Assembly (NCBI RefSeq): GCF_933775445.1 | Contig: NC_065876.1 | Coordinates: 16,182,001 to 16,246,000, forward strand | Direction: 5' to 3' | Origin: Argentina anserina | Taxonomy: Eukaryota > Streptophyta > Magnoliopsida > Rosales > Rosaceae | DNA: 64,000 nucleotides | In this document: positions 13,300 to 25,430 of the stretch, piece after piece | How positions within the stretch are numbered: position 1 is the stretch's first letter | Layout: every line of letters begins with the position of its first letter | The notes under the pieces: model-generated | What the model saw: only the letters and a program-made list of their open reading frames with translations | Told to the model about the DNA's origin: nothing | Databases searched by the model: none | Translations under genes and position numbers: made by a program

Positions 13300-13957
13300 A
13301 TTTTTGTTCCAATCAATGAGCCTAAAGAGAATGGGGATCCTGGCCACTGGTACTTGCTTATTATTCATGTTAAGCAACGATATATGGAATTACTTGATAG
13401 TGCCTCGTCAGACAGTACGTTGCTTCCAAGACACCGTGCCGCAAAAGCCGTGGTAAAAATTTCAAATATATAGATACATAACTGTAAATAATAAGTGTTA
13501 CTAATAACTTAAACATATGTGATCTGCATACTTCCCCACTGCTTATAATTTGTTGATGTGTTGAAGGTGGATCTTCTGGACAACATACTACTAAATGACA
13601 TTGTAAACTTCATGGTGACTCTGTCGATGATGTCTGAATTTCCTTGGACATATGATCCAAAGGCAATGCTTCAGTCGAATGGTGCAGACTGTGGTGTGTT
13701 TACCATGAACAATATGGAGGATCCACAAGGACCATGGGGTGAACAGGTAATGGGTGAAGTCAAATTGATAGAATTTATACAATGTTCAATTTTCAAAGAG
13801 AAATATTGTTGTACATTTTTGAATATAAAACAATGAATGTGCATGGCAGTATAATTCAGACACGGAGCGAGCAAAGTTGATCATTAAACTGCTAATGCAT
13901 CCGAAAAATGAGGTTGTTGATCTGCATGACAAGGTGGAAAGGTCACTTCTCCGATAG
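13300..13957 (+). pseudogene. Second Ulp1 (C48) catalytic module, N-terminally truncated, triad retained
   Basis: Three exons in phase 0: 13300-13452 (51 codons), 13567-13746 (60 codons) and 13850-13957 (ends LLR, stop). They align exon for exon with the last three exons of the gene at 8317: the first junction follows 'ccag' before attttt in both, the middle exon is exactly 180 bp in both, and both end in a related short exon. Here the protease residues are present: His in PGHWYLL, Asp in ELLDS, Gln and Cys in QSNGADCG. No N-terminal exons are found upstream, where the opposite-strand gene begins instead. I therefore call it a truncated or relic copy, although a short transcript could still make an active fold. 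Confidence 0.65.
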
Positions 13958-15259
13958 AAAGGAGGAAGGGACGGTGCGGTCAAAATGGCTGAAGAGAAAA
14001 AACCATAGCAAAAAAAACAAAATCTAAACCGCGAGGGAACATAACCAAGGAAAGGCGCAACATTGAAAGAGCCAATTAATATCCAGGATACATCACTTGT
14101 TAAAATTTTGTCGGACGATACGAGTTGCCTCCACACCAAAAAGAGGGGGAGGAAGAAATGATCGAATTAGTTCAATTGAAAGGTTTATGGGGAGGAGTTA
14201 TACAGTTAGATGAATTACTTTTTGTTACCAGGTGAATCCAGATCAAAAAAGATGGTGCAAGTATGCGGCGCCCCCCCCCCCCCCTTTCCCCAAACAATGA
14301 TAGTGTTAAATATCCTTACTTTGCAGGGATTATTATTCGATTTTGGAGATAATTTTGTTTGGGTAATCACTCTAGGCCGCCTACTGGCTATGTTCGGTAG
14401 TCAAGTTGTTGCAATGCAAAAACATTATGGTAGAGGTTTTTACAATGCAACAGGTTTGTATGCAAACTATATGCTTACTGCAAACAAGTTGTTATTTTAA
14501 TATCAACCAATATTAGGCTTAATTACTATTATACCTACATTGACTTGATTCGTTACATGATAGACTACCACTGCGGGTGGAAGGGGAGCAATCCTGATAT
14601 CATTAGGAAAGAAATTAAGTGTGCGTCCTCAGATAAAAATTTAAAGAAGTGAAGTTTACATCCTGATTTAAAATGGAAAGAAATGAAGCAACAATTGTAA
14701 CTCATCAGCTAAGTACTCCAGATTGTCAACCAATATCATAAGTATTGGGAATTAAATGTCACACAAATAATACAGGAACCTTCAACAAAATATTCACCAC
14801 CTATCACCCCCTGAGTGTCAACATATTTCAACAACATAGTTTTACAATAATAAGATTAAATAAGTTAGATCAAGATATGAGAACTTAACATGGAACATTA
14901 ATCAGTACATGTCAATTTCTATGACTTTGAACGGGGGCATTCTTTCGTTACCACCAGGACCCTGCAACCATTCATCTGTCAAAATCAAAACTGTCAAAAC
15001 ACATAGCCTACTGAAGTAGATTAATGTACAAACTTCGTGTTGTTTTATAATAGCAAATAACAATGACGTCAAGGAAGTGGGTTATACGAGCTCGGCTAAA
15101 AATACAGAATTGGGAAAAACTTACAACAAATTCAATTATCATGACCCTGTTGGAGAGATATAAGCCATGCCAGCAACTAATCAGTTCTACAAATTTTTCA
15201 CACCAACTTTCTAATATAAATGATTGAATTACCTTTTTAGTGAGTGGTACGTGCTCGTA
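13958..15259. other. MULE interior, no gene supported
   Basis: A weak plus-strand open frame around 14320-14500 has no known domain. A run of 14 C (14271-14284) is present and may be mis-counted in the sequence. The remainder is AT-rich spacer 3' of the broken transposase. Confidence 0.5.
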
Positions 15260-17974
15260 TCACGGCAGGATGTTAGGAAACGATCGGTAGAACCTCCAAT
15301 AATCTCCCCCTACATCTCTGATTTCACAGCTGCTGGATCTCGAGGGTGAATTGTTGTTAACCACACCGGTTATAAAGTCAAAAGACATGGCTTCCTCTTC
15401 GTTATGAATCAGGGAATATGTATCACTGTTCAACCTGTCAGCTTCTTCAACCAACTCATCAGCCTCAGTATCAGAGCAATCTGATGAACAACTACCATCA
15501 GCCACGCTACTACAGCGCTGAGGACTATTATTCACTATAGCACCAACACTGATATCTGGTTCAGCAGTTGACAAATTCACATGGGAACCAACTCCAACAC
15601 AAGTGCGACGGTCATGCCTAACCACTGCACATTTTTAACAGGTCCTTCTTTTCTTCACGTTCCCCTGCCCTTTAGTTGGTTTAGACTTTTTCCCCTTACT
15701 GCGGCAGGTCACGGGGTCCCTTATTACATTAGGATGAAGGCCGGTTGATCTGGTTGCTTCATCAACATAGACAGGAGAATCTGTCTCTCTCGGTTGAGGT
15801 AGGTCGCGCGCGTCTATGGTTAGGTCATTCAGGGCTTCCTTAATAGTGTCATAGCCTTCATCACTGTGTGAGGCAATGTGGCATATCTTGGCACATGCAG
15901 ACATTAGTTCACCGTACCTGGCCAGCTGCATAACCTTCCTATCAACATTGTGGTCATTTTCCACACAATCAACGCTTTCTTTTGTCCACCTCTTCTTAAC
16001 TAAGGAATGGGGAAATGTAGTCACATTCTCAGATTTCATCGCCAGGAACATGTGGCAGCATGGAATGCCATCAGACTCAAACAACTTGCACGAACATGAT
16101 AAAATTGGGTTCTCTCGGCCACCCTGGAACCTGACCTCCCATGTCTTCTCCACTTTACCATATTGTGAGATGCAGATAACTGTGGTACCTGTAGCCGGTT
16201 CCGGAACCTTGCCGGTTAGTATGAACTTCGGCTCAAAATAAATCTGATCTCTTATCAGTAGGAATACATCGTGAGTAAACAAACTTCCAATCTCTTGTTC
16301 CATACCACGGAGGTGGGATTTAAAAACAGGAGAAAACTGGTGGGACAAGTAATCGTCATAGAGACTACGATTTCTTATTCGTGCAATAGTTTTATCAAGC
16401 CGGGGAAGCAACTCATACAGCCTCATACAACTGCCCAGATCAGTCTTCAGATTTCTGTGCATCCCCTCACACCTCTGTGTACTACAAATCCCCCCAAAAA
16501 AAGAGGTTCAAAAAAAAGCTTATGCCATACATTCTATTTACCCAACTATTGTCTTCTAACTTGTTCATCGCCACAAAGTACTCCCATAAAGCCTCCCACT
16601 CTGGAATACTAAGCCCTGCAAATATAAGGTGGAAGAAGTCTTTTTGCGTATCTTCTTCCTTCAAGTGAGATTTAACATTCCTCCCGACATGCCATGCGCA
16701 TAGACGGTGTGTGGCCTCCGGCATGACAGTTAGAACATCGTTTCTCATTGCTTCGTCGCTGTCGGTCACAACAGATATTGGTTTCTTATCATTCATAGAC
16801 TTTAAAAAAGAGGTCAGTACCCAGTTGTATGTCTCCTCAGTTTCATCAGCCAAAAGTGCACACTCGAAAATAATAGTACCCCTATGATTGTTGGTTCCCA
16901 CAAAAACGGCCAGAGGCTTATCATAAATATTTGTTTTGTAAGTACTGTCAAATATCAAAATGTCCCCATAAGAACAATAATCCTCATAGGATTGTCCATC
17001 TCGCCAGAACATGTTTGCTAGCCTTCCACTTTCATCTACGCTGAAATTGCAAAAGAAATTGGGGTCCCTAATGGCTTTAGAGTTCATCCAACTAATTGAG
17101 GCTTGAGCATCACCGTCCATCATCAGCTTTGTGTGCTCCTGTTGAACCCTATTTTACAGGTCTCTTTCTGTAAACCCAACAAATTCCTGACCCCCGGCTT
17201 GATGGACAAGAAACTCATAAGCACGGGCAGTCCCAACAGATACTTGTCGTAGGGACATGACCTGAGCAATGTCATGCTCCTTAACAACACGATTGGACCT
17301 AACAAAATGCTTCTGGTTCCACCTTGTCAGTGGATGGCTGTGTTCAGTTACAAATTCGGAAACATAGAATGAAGTCCCCAATCTCTCCTTTTGAAAGGTT
17401 ATCTGGGCAAGACAGTGGCACCTTGAAAGGCGTCAGGTCTTTGTTGGCCGATTTCTTCGCGGGTTCCCGGAACATAAGACCCTGTCATTTTCATCCAGGT
17501 TGGAAAGCCGCGGCCGTTTTCATTATTCCTCATCCTCTTATCAACGTAAGGGTCTTCCTCCGACTCATATTCAATATCAGGATCACTACCAAAACCATCA
17601 CTGCTAACATTGCGCTCCCCTTGTCTGGAACAAACCATTACTCTTCAGATAACTGCTGACTTATTACGGTTCCACTCCAACCTGTGCTTCCTCATACTAA
17701 ACCCTTTTGCCAATGAATAGTGGGCATAGAACGACTCGATTTCCTCTTGACTGGCAAACTTAACGTTCTTCATGTCATCTAGAGTCAGGTCTTCGTAAGG
17801 TTTACCGTTGAACATCAGGCATTCATAATCATAACCCAATTCCCTATCGTCGCCCTCTTGCATAAAAGGCAGTGAATCTCCATTCACACTGTCATTAACT
17901 GAAAATGTTGTGTTTGCATTATCGATAGATGGGATGTTGTTCAACTCAAATGAACTCAGTTCAGTGGACTCCAT
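15260..17974 (-). pseudogene. FAR1/MuDR-type MULE transposase, broken by five lesions
   Basis: Read from 17974 leftwards. First comes an acidic N-terminus, then a FAR1-type DNA-binding domain ('EIESFYAHYSLAKGFSMRKH', MVCSRQG, and a later EHSHPL pair). The MULE transposase core follows, with D1 in DSTYKTN, D2 in VVTDSDEAM, the CAWH motif, and Glu in TQRCEGM. Last are a SWIM zinc finger (CSC...PCCH) and a CX2CX4HX4C zinc knuckle near the C-terminus. Five breaks are visible: an in-frame TGA at 17645-17647, a frameshift near 17400-17445, TAA at 17154-17156, a frameshift in a poly-T tract near 16500, and TAA at 15635-15637 between the first two cysteines of the zinc knuckle. No functional protein can come from it. 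It is divergent in age from the open Ulp1-like gene of the same element. Confidence 0.85.
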
Positions 17975-18749
17975 AACTATAATTCAATGCTCTGCATACA
18001 CAACAGAACAAATCACCATTACAAAATCTAAATTTATGCTTCCCCTCACCGCCTAGTTCTTCCACAACAATAAAACTTCCTCACACAGCTAGACTTGGGT
18101 GATACCATATCATCAATATCTTAGACAACCAACTAACATTGCTTTGAGATATCAAAATCTCCAAAATAATGCAGAGAAAACTAACCATGTTCATATTTAA
18201 GCCTCACATTAAGACTACGATTAACCTTAAACAGGTGAGGTCACTAAATAAACCTAAAATGCGAAAAATTTCAATCCACACAGTAAGATCCTAACAAAAC
18301 AACCGGATCTCTATATAATACATACACTTGCTGCAACCCATAAATTAAAATTTACATCATAACTTACGTTTCAAAGATTGCCTTCCATGATTATAACTAT
18401 CCGCTGCAAGGTTGCGTTCAGTGGCGGAAAATGGTGGACACCAAATTCCTACCGCACCATTATCCAATCTCCTACAACTATATAAATATCTTCTCTAAAC
18501 CTTATTCATTCTACTTTCAACTGAAGACGATTTGTCTGATGATGTATGATAAATATCTCGTCTCTCATCCTTATCCTTTTTTTATCAGATCTACCCTTTA
18601 TTTGACTGATTTTACCACCACCGACACTAACTCCGTTCAATTCCATCCATAATTACTTGATATTACAGGGAAATGTTTTTTTCCACGCGGCTGATTCGAC
18701 GGCTAAGATGACCCGTGTATAAGTACGGGCCGTGCACTGAATAATTCTC
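17975..18749. other. Right subterminal region of the MULE
   Basis: Non-coding sequence upstream of the transposase start, ending in the right terminal inverted repeat (about 18710-18749). It would contain the transposase promoter, but I see no clear TATA or repeated motif. Confidence 0.5.
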
Positions 18750-18759
18750 GGGCACTAAT

Positions 18760-19167
18760 ATTGCTTCTTCTTTTTTTATACTAAGGGGTTCTAATATTGT
18801 TATTTTCAAGTTGATGTTCATTTCAAGTACGTGTATCCCACTCTTTAATTCTATGGCAAACACACACTTGATGAAAGAGCGGAAAACTTTTAGGCTTACT
18901 TGAGGTTATGAAACCCGTGTTATATGCGCCTAAGCTTGAAAATATTCACTAAAAATCAAAAGCCATCGATGTAGTGCGTTTTACTTCGCATATAAATTTC
19001 ACTTTCCAGTTCATTAGTCCATAAGTGAGCTTAGGAGAGAACATTGTTGTTTTTGTTTTTGTAAAGAATCATTAATGGAACACTCAATTAACTGAATTAA
19101 GCAACATATGGATGTATTGGTAAACTTTTTATGTTCTTACCATCATATCGAAAAATGTAAGGGTTGG

Positions 19168-19201
<34 letters not shown>

Positions 19202-19573
19202 TTTTAAGCTTTACACTGTCGAATACAAGAGGGAATATGAAGCTTAAATTCCTGATTACGAAGACCTGATATTATATCAAAGATCTCTACAAACAAGTAT
19301 TCAATAAAGCACCAATCAACAAAGAGCACTACACAAATGACGACTCTATTTGCTTTCGATCAGCAGTGGCATGGTGGAGAGATAAGTAGATATGTAACTC
19401 TATCAACGATGATGCATCAATTACATATCCTAATGTCTAAGAAAACAGGTCCCTAACAATGTTGCCGCCGGAGTAACCCGGCAACACTTAGTATCATCTT
19501 TCCGCTAGGAGGAAGCGTCCATTTAACAAATCTACGACACCTACCTAGAGGAAGAAACGCACACAAGGTGCAT
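18760..19573. other. Intergenic, no gene supported
   Basis: AT-rich sequence with one TA microsatellite at 19168-19195. No exon series or transposon end is recognisable. Confidence 0.6.
19168..19195. repeat. (TA)n microsatellite
   Basis: An uninterrupted TA run of about 14 units. Confidence 0.95.
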
Positions 19574-20276
19574 TAGGGCTTGTTAATGGGTCGGGCCTTA
19601 GTAAATTTAAATAAGTGACGGGCCGAGTATTTTCACAAATATGAAGATCCAAACCCGCCCACCTAATGCGGGCCATTCCGGGTTTTTAGGGGCCGAGTCT
19701 TGATGCCTTGTATTAGAAAAAAATAACACTCTTATTTAAGGGTTTGGAACAATAAAAGAATTATTAGAAAACATTCTAAAAAAAAGTTATAAATAAATTC
19801 GAGTTTCGAAATATTGTCGATCGACACCAATATATGTGATCGATATATTTATTTAGAGACCATGTAAAAATTTCGTCCGTTTTGAACTTGGTTTGACCGT
19901 CCGTACCTATGGCCAACCAAAAAGGAGGCGTTTTGACATATAAAACCTCATTAACCGGGGCTTTAGCAAATGAGTTTCCTCGTTGCGACCGCTAACGATT
20001 GGTGAAAAAAATTAGGTGGTTTCAAATATGTAAACGGATATTGGCATTCGCATCTTGGTAATGGGTCATCCCTTAGCGTATATTAGTGGTGGTTTTGGTT
20101 AACCGGAAATTCCGACGGTCAAACGAGGTCCAAGTTAGATAAAAATTTTATACGATCACTAAATATATATATCGATTACATCGGATGATGTCGATTGATC
20201 CCGAGAAGTTTCCTTCATATAGTCGCTTCATAATGCGATAGTTTTATTATAAATCTAATATAAAGGTTATGATACA
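19574..20276 (+). mobile_element. Truncated hAT-like element (end B plus one internal repeat unit)
   Basis: Starts tagggcttgttaatgggtc and continues with the ggccttagtaaatttaaat text that also opens the element at 46851 and, inverted, closes the one at 33285. The internal unit (gtcgatcgacacc ... ggtcaaacgaggtcc) appears once. Homology stops near 20276, and the other end (taggcctcat...) is missing, so the copy is cut just upstream of the PILS pseudogene. Confidence 0.75.
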
Positions 20277-20582
20277 TTAACTGACATTTATAGAATTGAT
20301 GCAAAAATATTGCATCCACCGCAGCCAAGGATCAAGTAAGTTCGAGAACCGTGACGCCATGCAGCAGACTAGCAGTGTCCTCCATATTAAAACCATGTAC
20401 GTCTCTGCGTGCGTATATATATTATATGCTCTATCGACCAAAAAAACAAAATATGCGGAACTACAAAGTAGTGGTAGTACGTAGTGTTCACTCTTTGGGT
20501 TAACAAAGTGCTCATTCTTGAATTCATATGCCTTCGGCTTTTATAATTTGCTTGGCAAGCTTACTGTTTTAGCTAGAACAAG

Positions 20583-23500
20583 ATGAAGATGAAGCTTTTA
20601 CAGCTCTTCATCACTGCATCGATTCCTGTCTTGAAAACCCTATTGATCACTGCCCTTGGTTCATATCTTGCTACTGAACGCGTCAATATTCTAGGGGAAG
20701 ATACTAGGAAGCATTTAAACAGTGTACGTATACTTCTCTAGCTTTCCTCCGATCTCTCTCAACTGAATGAAGTAGTCAGATTAATGTCTTAACTAATGGT
20801 ATTATAGATTGATATATATAGTGTTGATGATGAACATGCAGGTTGTATTTTTCGTGTTCAATCCAGCGCTGGTTGGTTCCAGCCTTGCCCAGACCATAAC
20901 ATACAGACCATAACATATGACAGTATGATTAAGTTGTGAGTCCAAAGTCTCCTTAGTTTAGCGCGCAACAAGCTAGACTACTGATGAATATATATGACTA
21001 ATATATGTGCCTGGCGACTTGTATATAGGTGGTTCATGCCTTTGAACATCCTCCTGACCTTTGTTGTTGGTTCAATATTTGGATGGATACTCAACTTATT
21101 AACAAGAACTCCTCCACATCTTCGAGGCCTTATTATCGGTTTCTGTGCTGCTGGTAAATTTGAGATATTCAAATATGTTAAAAAGTGAAAGTTCCAGAGA
21201 ATCGAAGATGAAGGACATAATTGTTATAATCCAAAATCAGTCGATTAGTATATATCTGCAATTTTTTCTGTAATATCTGCTTATAAATTGAAACAGGAAA
21301 TTTGGGGAACTTGCTCCTCATAATAATCCCAGCTGTTTGTAAAGAAAAAGGCAGTCCATTTGGAGCTCCTGATGTTTGTTATAATTCTGGATTGGCATAT
21401 GCTTCACTTTCAATGGCGGTACTTCTCAACTTTGCTTAATTTGTTTGTTTAGCTAGTCTTTTTCTTTATCAGATTTCTAATTTGTATTGTTCACCAGATA
21501 TCTGCTGTTTATCTGTGGTCATATGTTTATAATATTATGAGAATATCTTCAAAGAAATGCACTCTTGATCAAGACACGATCCAATCTTTGGAGGGGATCT
21601 CCATATCAAACCAAGTAAGTTTGCACTGATCAGCCTCTGCTTAATTTCTTCCCGTAACTACTGCAATAGTGGTACTTTCGGGTATTGTTTGCATGAACCA
21701 GTGGCATCAGTCGCATGCATAGAGCATACTGTATGATCGATCTATATCACAGAAGTTCATTAAATGATATATACATATATATCTCTTTTACCCATGTCTT
21801 TCACGAGGTCAACTTTGTCGCAAACGCCTTAGCTTGCCAAGATCAAGATCACAATTCTTGTTCGTGCTCTCTAGTAGGGGTGGAATTTGGCTCAAACGGT
21901 TCTGTTTTGAACACAAACCGAAATTAAACTGAAAATAAAATTCAGTTCGGTTCAATTCTCGGTTCGCGGAGAAATTAAGCTAAAAACTGAACCGAACGGT
22001 TCGATTTTTTCATTTTTTTTTGTTCCTGAAAAAAAAAACTGAACTGAATAAAATGACCAGATTGAAGGGATTTGAGGTTTTATACCTCTTTTTGACCCTA
22101 AAAAAATTATATTACTTCTAACAATGCCAAATAACATAATTTCAAAGTCCCAAAGTGAAATCACAACACAATTCATAGTTTCATACATCATAAAACACAC
22201 AAATGCAAAGTCTAAAGTAAATTAAGTTCACATAGACATGAAATTTTTCATAAAACATGAGTCATTCCCATAAACCCTCATTCATCAATCCTCAAGCTAC
22301 CGATTCACCCATACTTGCACTTCCACTTGTGCTTCCCCCGTTTTTTGTCTTAGGGGTTGTAGTTGCTTTCCTCTTCATTATAGAAAATTAAGGTTCTCCT
22401 GCAGCAATAACCATACTTCATAAAAAAGGCACCACTGATTTTTTAATCAACTTTTATATACCAATTTAGCTACTAGCTAGTTCAGTTTTAAACTAAATTA
22501 GATCAATCTGTAATACTTTCATAACATGTAAATGATGTAATACGACAAAATCTCATATATAAATGAAATACAGAAAAATCATCTTTATCACATATTGATC
22601 GGATATGCAATTATGCATTTCGTTTTCACACACTGAAACCAGTGGTCAATACAATCCAATTGAATCCAATGCACACTGCACAACACCCTCAAAACCAAAC
22701 AGATAAATCTAACATGAACCATAGATACAACAATTCTTTTCTATCCTCACTGTTCATACAAAATAGATTTCTTGCACTCATCAATTAACTCATCTCTGCG
22801 CATTTCCCCAATCCAATTTACATGCAGCTTTGTAAACATCAGACAAACATAAACATTCTTTCATCCAAATCAAAGAAAGAAACGAACTTTCTCGATTATT
22901 TGTATATGGGTCTTTACCAAAAATGGGAAAGCAAAAGAACCCAGTTCCCAGAAAGCTTTAGAACACAAGAACTCAAGAAGTACCCATAAAGCTAGAACAA
23001 GAAACAAGTCAAAATCAGCAGAGAAAGAGAAAAAGAGAGAGTGACTGACCTCATGAAAAAGAGAATTGCTGCTATTGTTTTTGTTGTTGGGTGAGACTGT
23101 GACGCTGAGAAGAAAGATGAAAGCAACTACAAATAGCAGATATCCAGAAGTGAGTTTTTCGGTTCGAAAGTGCTACCCCTACTCTCTGTTGTCACCCTAA
23201 TGTCACTGCTGCTGTTGATTTCAACCTTTTCGGCATCGGGTGTCCTATAGAGGATCGGATGCTCGATTTGTTTAGTTTGTACTAGTCTTTTTCTTATAAC
23301 AAAAAGTTTAGTGAGTGACGTGACTGTCCACATGATTGATGCCGCATAAGATTGAGATGTATGTGATACTCGATATAGTTCATATAGCATTATGGTCTGG
23401 TTGATGATCTGATATGCTCTTTTTTTTTCTCTTTAAAGTAGTTTAGACTTTAGACTACTTTTTTTTTAAGTATATGAACTGTGGTACATCTAGTTTTTGG

Positions 23501-24982
23501 CTTATTTATAGTGTGCATTACTATAATATCAACTTTTTGCCGGCAATCATTTTCCTTCCAGCTACAAAATAAAAGTAATTAGAGCTTATTCCAAAAAAAA
23601 AAGTAATTAAAGTTTTGAGTCCTTTTCAATCAATAGATACTAATTAATACATACATGTGTAAAAAAAAAAGATACTATAGCATATGTATATCACATGCAT
23701 GGCACATATCGTTTGCTAATACTTATAAAGTCTTATATGAGTTATATCTATGAGCTTTCTACTGTCATATTTCTACAGCAGATTATGGCCCCTCCAGGGA
23801 AACTAAAGAAGCGTATAATGAAGGTGGTTAAAAAGCTCAACCTGGAAACGGTCTTTTCCCCCTCAATAGTTGCAGCGGTATAACCTTTCGACAGTGTGCA
23901 ATCTACGTTCTTCTTTTACCTCCTAATCTCTCTACGTTTATTGACACATTGATAGAATTTGTACCTTTGTTTTGTTAATATAGATCATTGGCTTTGTAAT
24001 CGGAGTCGTCCCACCAGTGCGAAATGTATTCATAGAAGATGGCGCTCCTCTACGGGTGATTGATGACACTGTTTCCTTGTTGGGGTACAAATAATTTCTA
24101 CGCAAAATCTGAGTCCAAACTCCAAACTACATGGTTTTGCTCTTTGAGAAATATGACACTGTTTCCTTGATGTTTTATGGTAAACTAAAAACATGGCTCA
24201 ACTACCAGCTAGCTCCAACTGTAAGATTGTAGAGAAAATGTTTCTTGCATTAACATCTAAATGGAAATAATCTGACTCAAATTTTAGCATATATTGTGAA
24301 TATTGATGTGTATATATAGTTCATTCTCTGGTGTTAAATCTAATTGTGTTCATTTTGTAATTTTCACTGACATTTTAGTCTTTAACCTAGTGCTCTCTTA
24401 ATTATTGCAGGGGCGGAGCTATCCCAACTGTGACTTTGATTATAGGAGGAAACCTCCTCAAAGGTAATAATAATAATCACTCCGATCCTTTGGCAAATTC
24501 TACCTTTCATAATTAGACACACCTAATATTTCTAGTTCAACTGAAAAGTACGTTTCACCGTGTTCGATCTTTCAGGTCTGAGAGGATCTGGAATACGTAC
24601 TTCTCTGGTTATCGGCGTCATCGTTGTTCGTTATGTCGCACTGCCTCTCACAGGCATATTGATCGTTAAAGGGGCAACGAAATTTGGATTAGTACACTCC
24701 GATCCATTGTATATGTTTGTTCTCCTCCTTCAATTTTCACTCCCACCCGCAGTCAACATAGGTATCATATATACATATACTCACTGGAACTTGCAATTAA
24801 TCTGTTTCTCAATGCATGCATGCTTTCTTTTAACATGTATCCTTCATGTAATGGCAGCAACCATCACCCAATTGTTCGGAGCAGGAGAGAAGGAGTGTTC
24901 AGTTATTATGCTGTGGACTTATGTTCTTGCTTCTCTAGCGCTTACGTTTTGGTCTGCCTTCTTCATGTGGCTTGTCGCCTAA
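20583..24982 (+). pseudogene. PILS: PIN-LIKES auxin carrier, frameshifted by a 14-bp tandem duplication
   Basis: Ten exons match the intact copies at 51047 and 56059: 20583-20723, 20842-20939 region, 21029-21153, 21297-21418, 21498-21614, 23782-23877, 23984-24084, 24411-24463, 24576-24761 and 24858-24982, with the same sizes (125, 122, 101, 53, 186 bp) and phases. The product would be a ten-helix membrane transporter (Mem_trans family, ER auxin carrier). In exon 2 the 14-bp segment cagaccataacata occurs twice in a row (20890-20903 and 20904-20917), which shifts the frame and gives TAA at 20911-20913. All other exons stay open and the splice sites look good, so the loss appears recent. Intron 5 holds a hAT insertion (21875-23181). 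Exon 1 starts MKMKLLQ where the others start MALLQ. Confidence 0.85.
21875..23181 (-). mobile_element. Non-autonomous hAT element in PILS pseudogene intron
   Basis: Ends are taggggtggaatttggc and, inverted, taggggtagcactttcg. Flanks ctctctag and ctctctgt form an 8-bp target duplication with 6 of 8 matching. On minus, near 22265-22378, an open segment starts MKRKATTTPK, matching the MKRKAVATPK segment of the related element at 42897. I take it as a leftover first exon of a hAT transposase; the rest of the transposase is deleted. Confidence 0.8.
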
Positions 24983-25430
24983 CTCTTCAGTGTCATATAT
25001 TAATGTCATATCCACATCTAGAGGGACTTCAATTACTACCATGTAATATTATATTTTAAGGAGAATCGTAAGATAACAAGATTAACTGAACGCAAGATAA
25101 GCCCGAGTTACTAGAAAGACATCGATATGCATCAAGGTATATTGACATAATAAAAGTACGTTCAGTTTTTTTTATACAACATCGATATACATCAAGGTAC
25201 ATATTGTCGACGGCATGAGCATATCCATTGTTCGTAGTCGGAGAATGTTAGATCATATGATGTAATTAAATTAAAGTACGTTCAGTTATTTTGACATGGA
25301 AAATATTTGGCGCCACAATATAACACAAAATCTAGCGTCAAAATCTTATATAACATGCCACGTCACCTTGCTATTTCAGCAATTAAAATAATCATAACAT
25401 GTCATTTTTGTTCCGAGAAAATTATTATTC
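24983..25430. other. Downstream of PILS pseudogene, no gene supported
   Basis: AT-rich. Two short near-copies of 'acatcgatatrcatcaaggt' lie at about 25120 and 25180. Nothing else is visible. Confidence 0.5.

Larger units (their letters stand above)
7929..18749. mobile_element. 10.8-kb Mutator-like element (MULE) carrying Ulp1-like genes and a decayed transposase
   Basis: The left end reads gagagcttattgg then acgcacgggccgtatatatg. The reverse complement of the right end reads gagaattattca then gtgcacggcccgtacttata. These are degenerate terminal inverted repeats of about 40 bp starting with the GAGA typical of Mutator ends. The flanks are gggcactacc (7919-7928) and gggcactaat (18750-18759), a 10-bp target duplication with 8 of 10 matching. 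Inside are two Ulp1-type modules, a coiled-coil gene on the other strand, and a FAR1/MuDR-type transposase. Plant MULEs that carry ULP-like genes are known (the KI/Kaonashi group), and this fits that class. The transposase is broken, so the copy is not autonomous. Boundaries are seen directly; assignment to KI-MULEs is inference. Confidence 0.85.

Noticed and set aside
14320..14500. Possible extra MULE exon on plus
   Set aside because: No splice partner in phase and no similarity to the Ulp1 modules.
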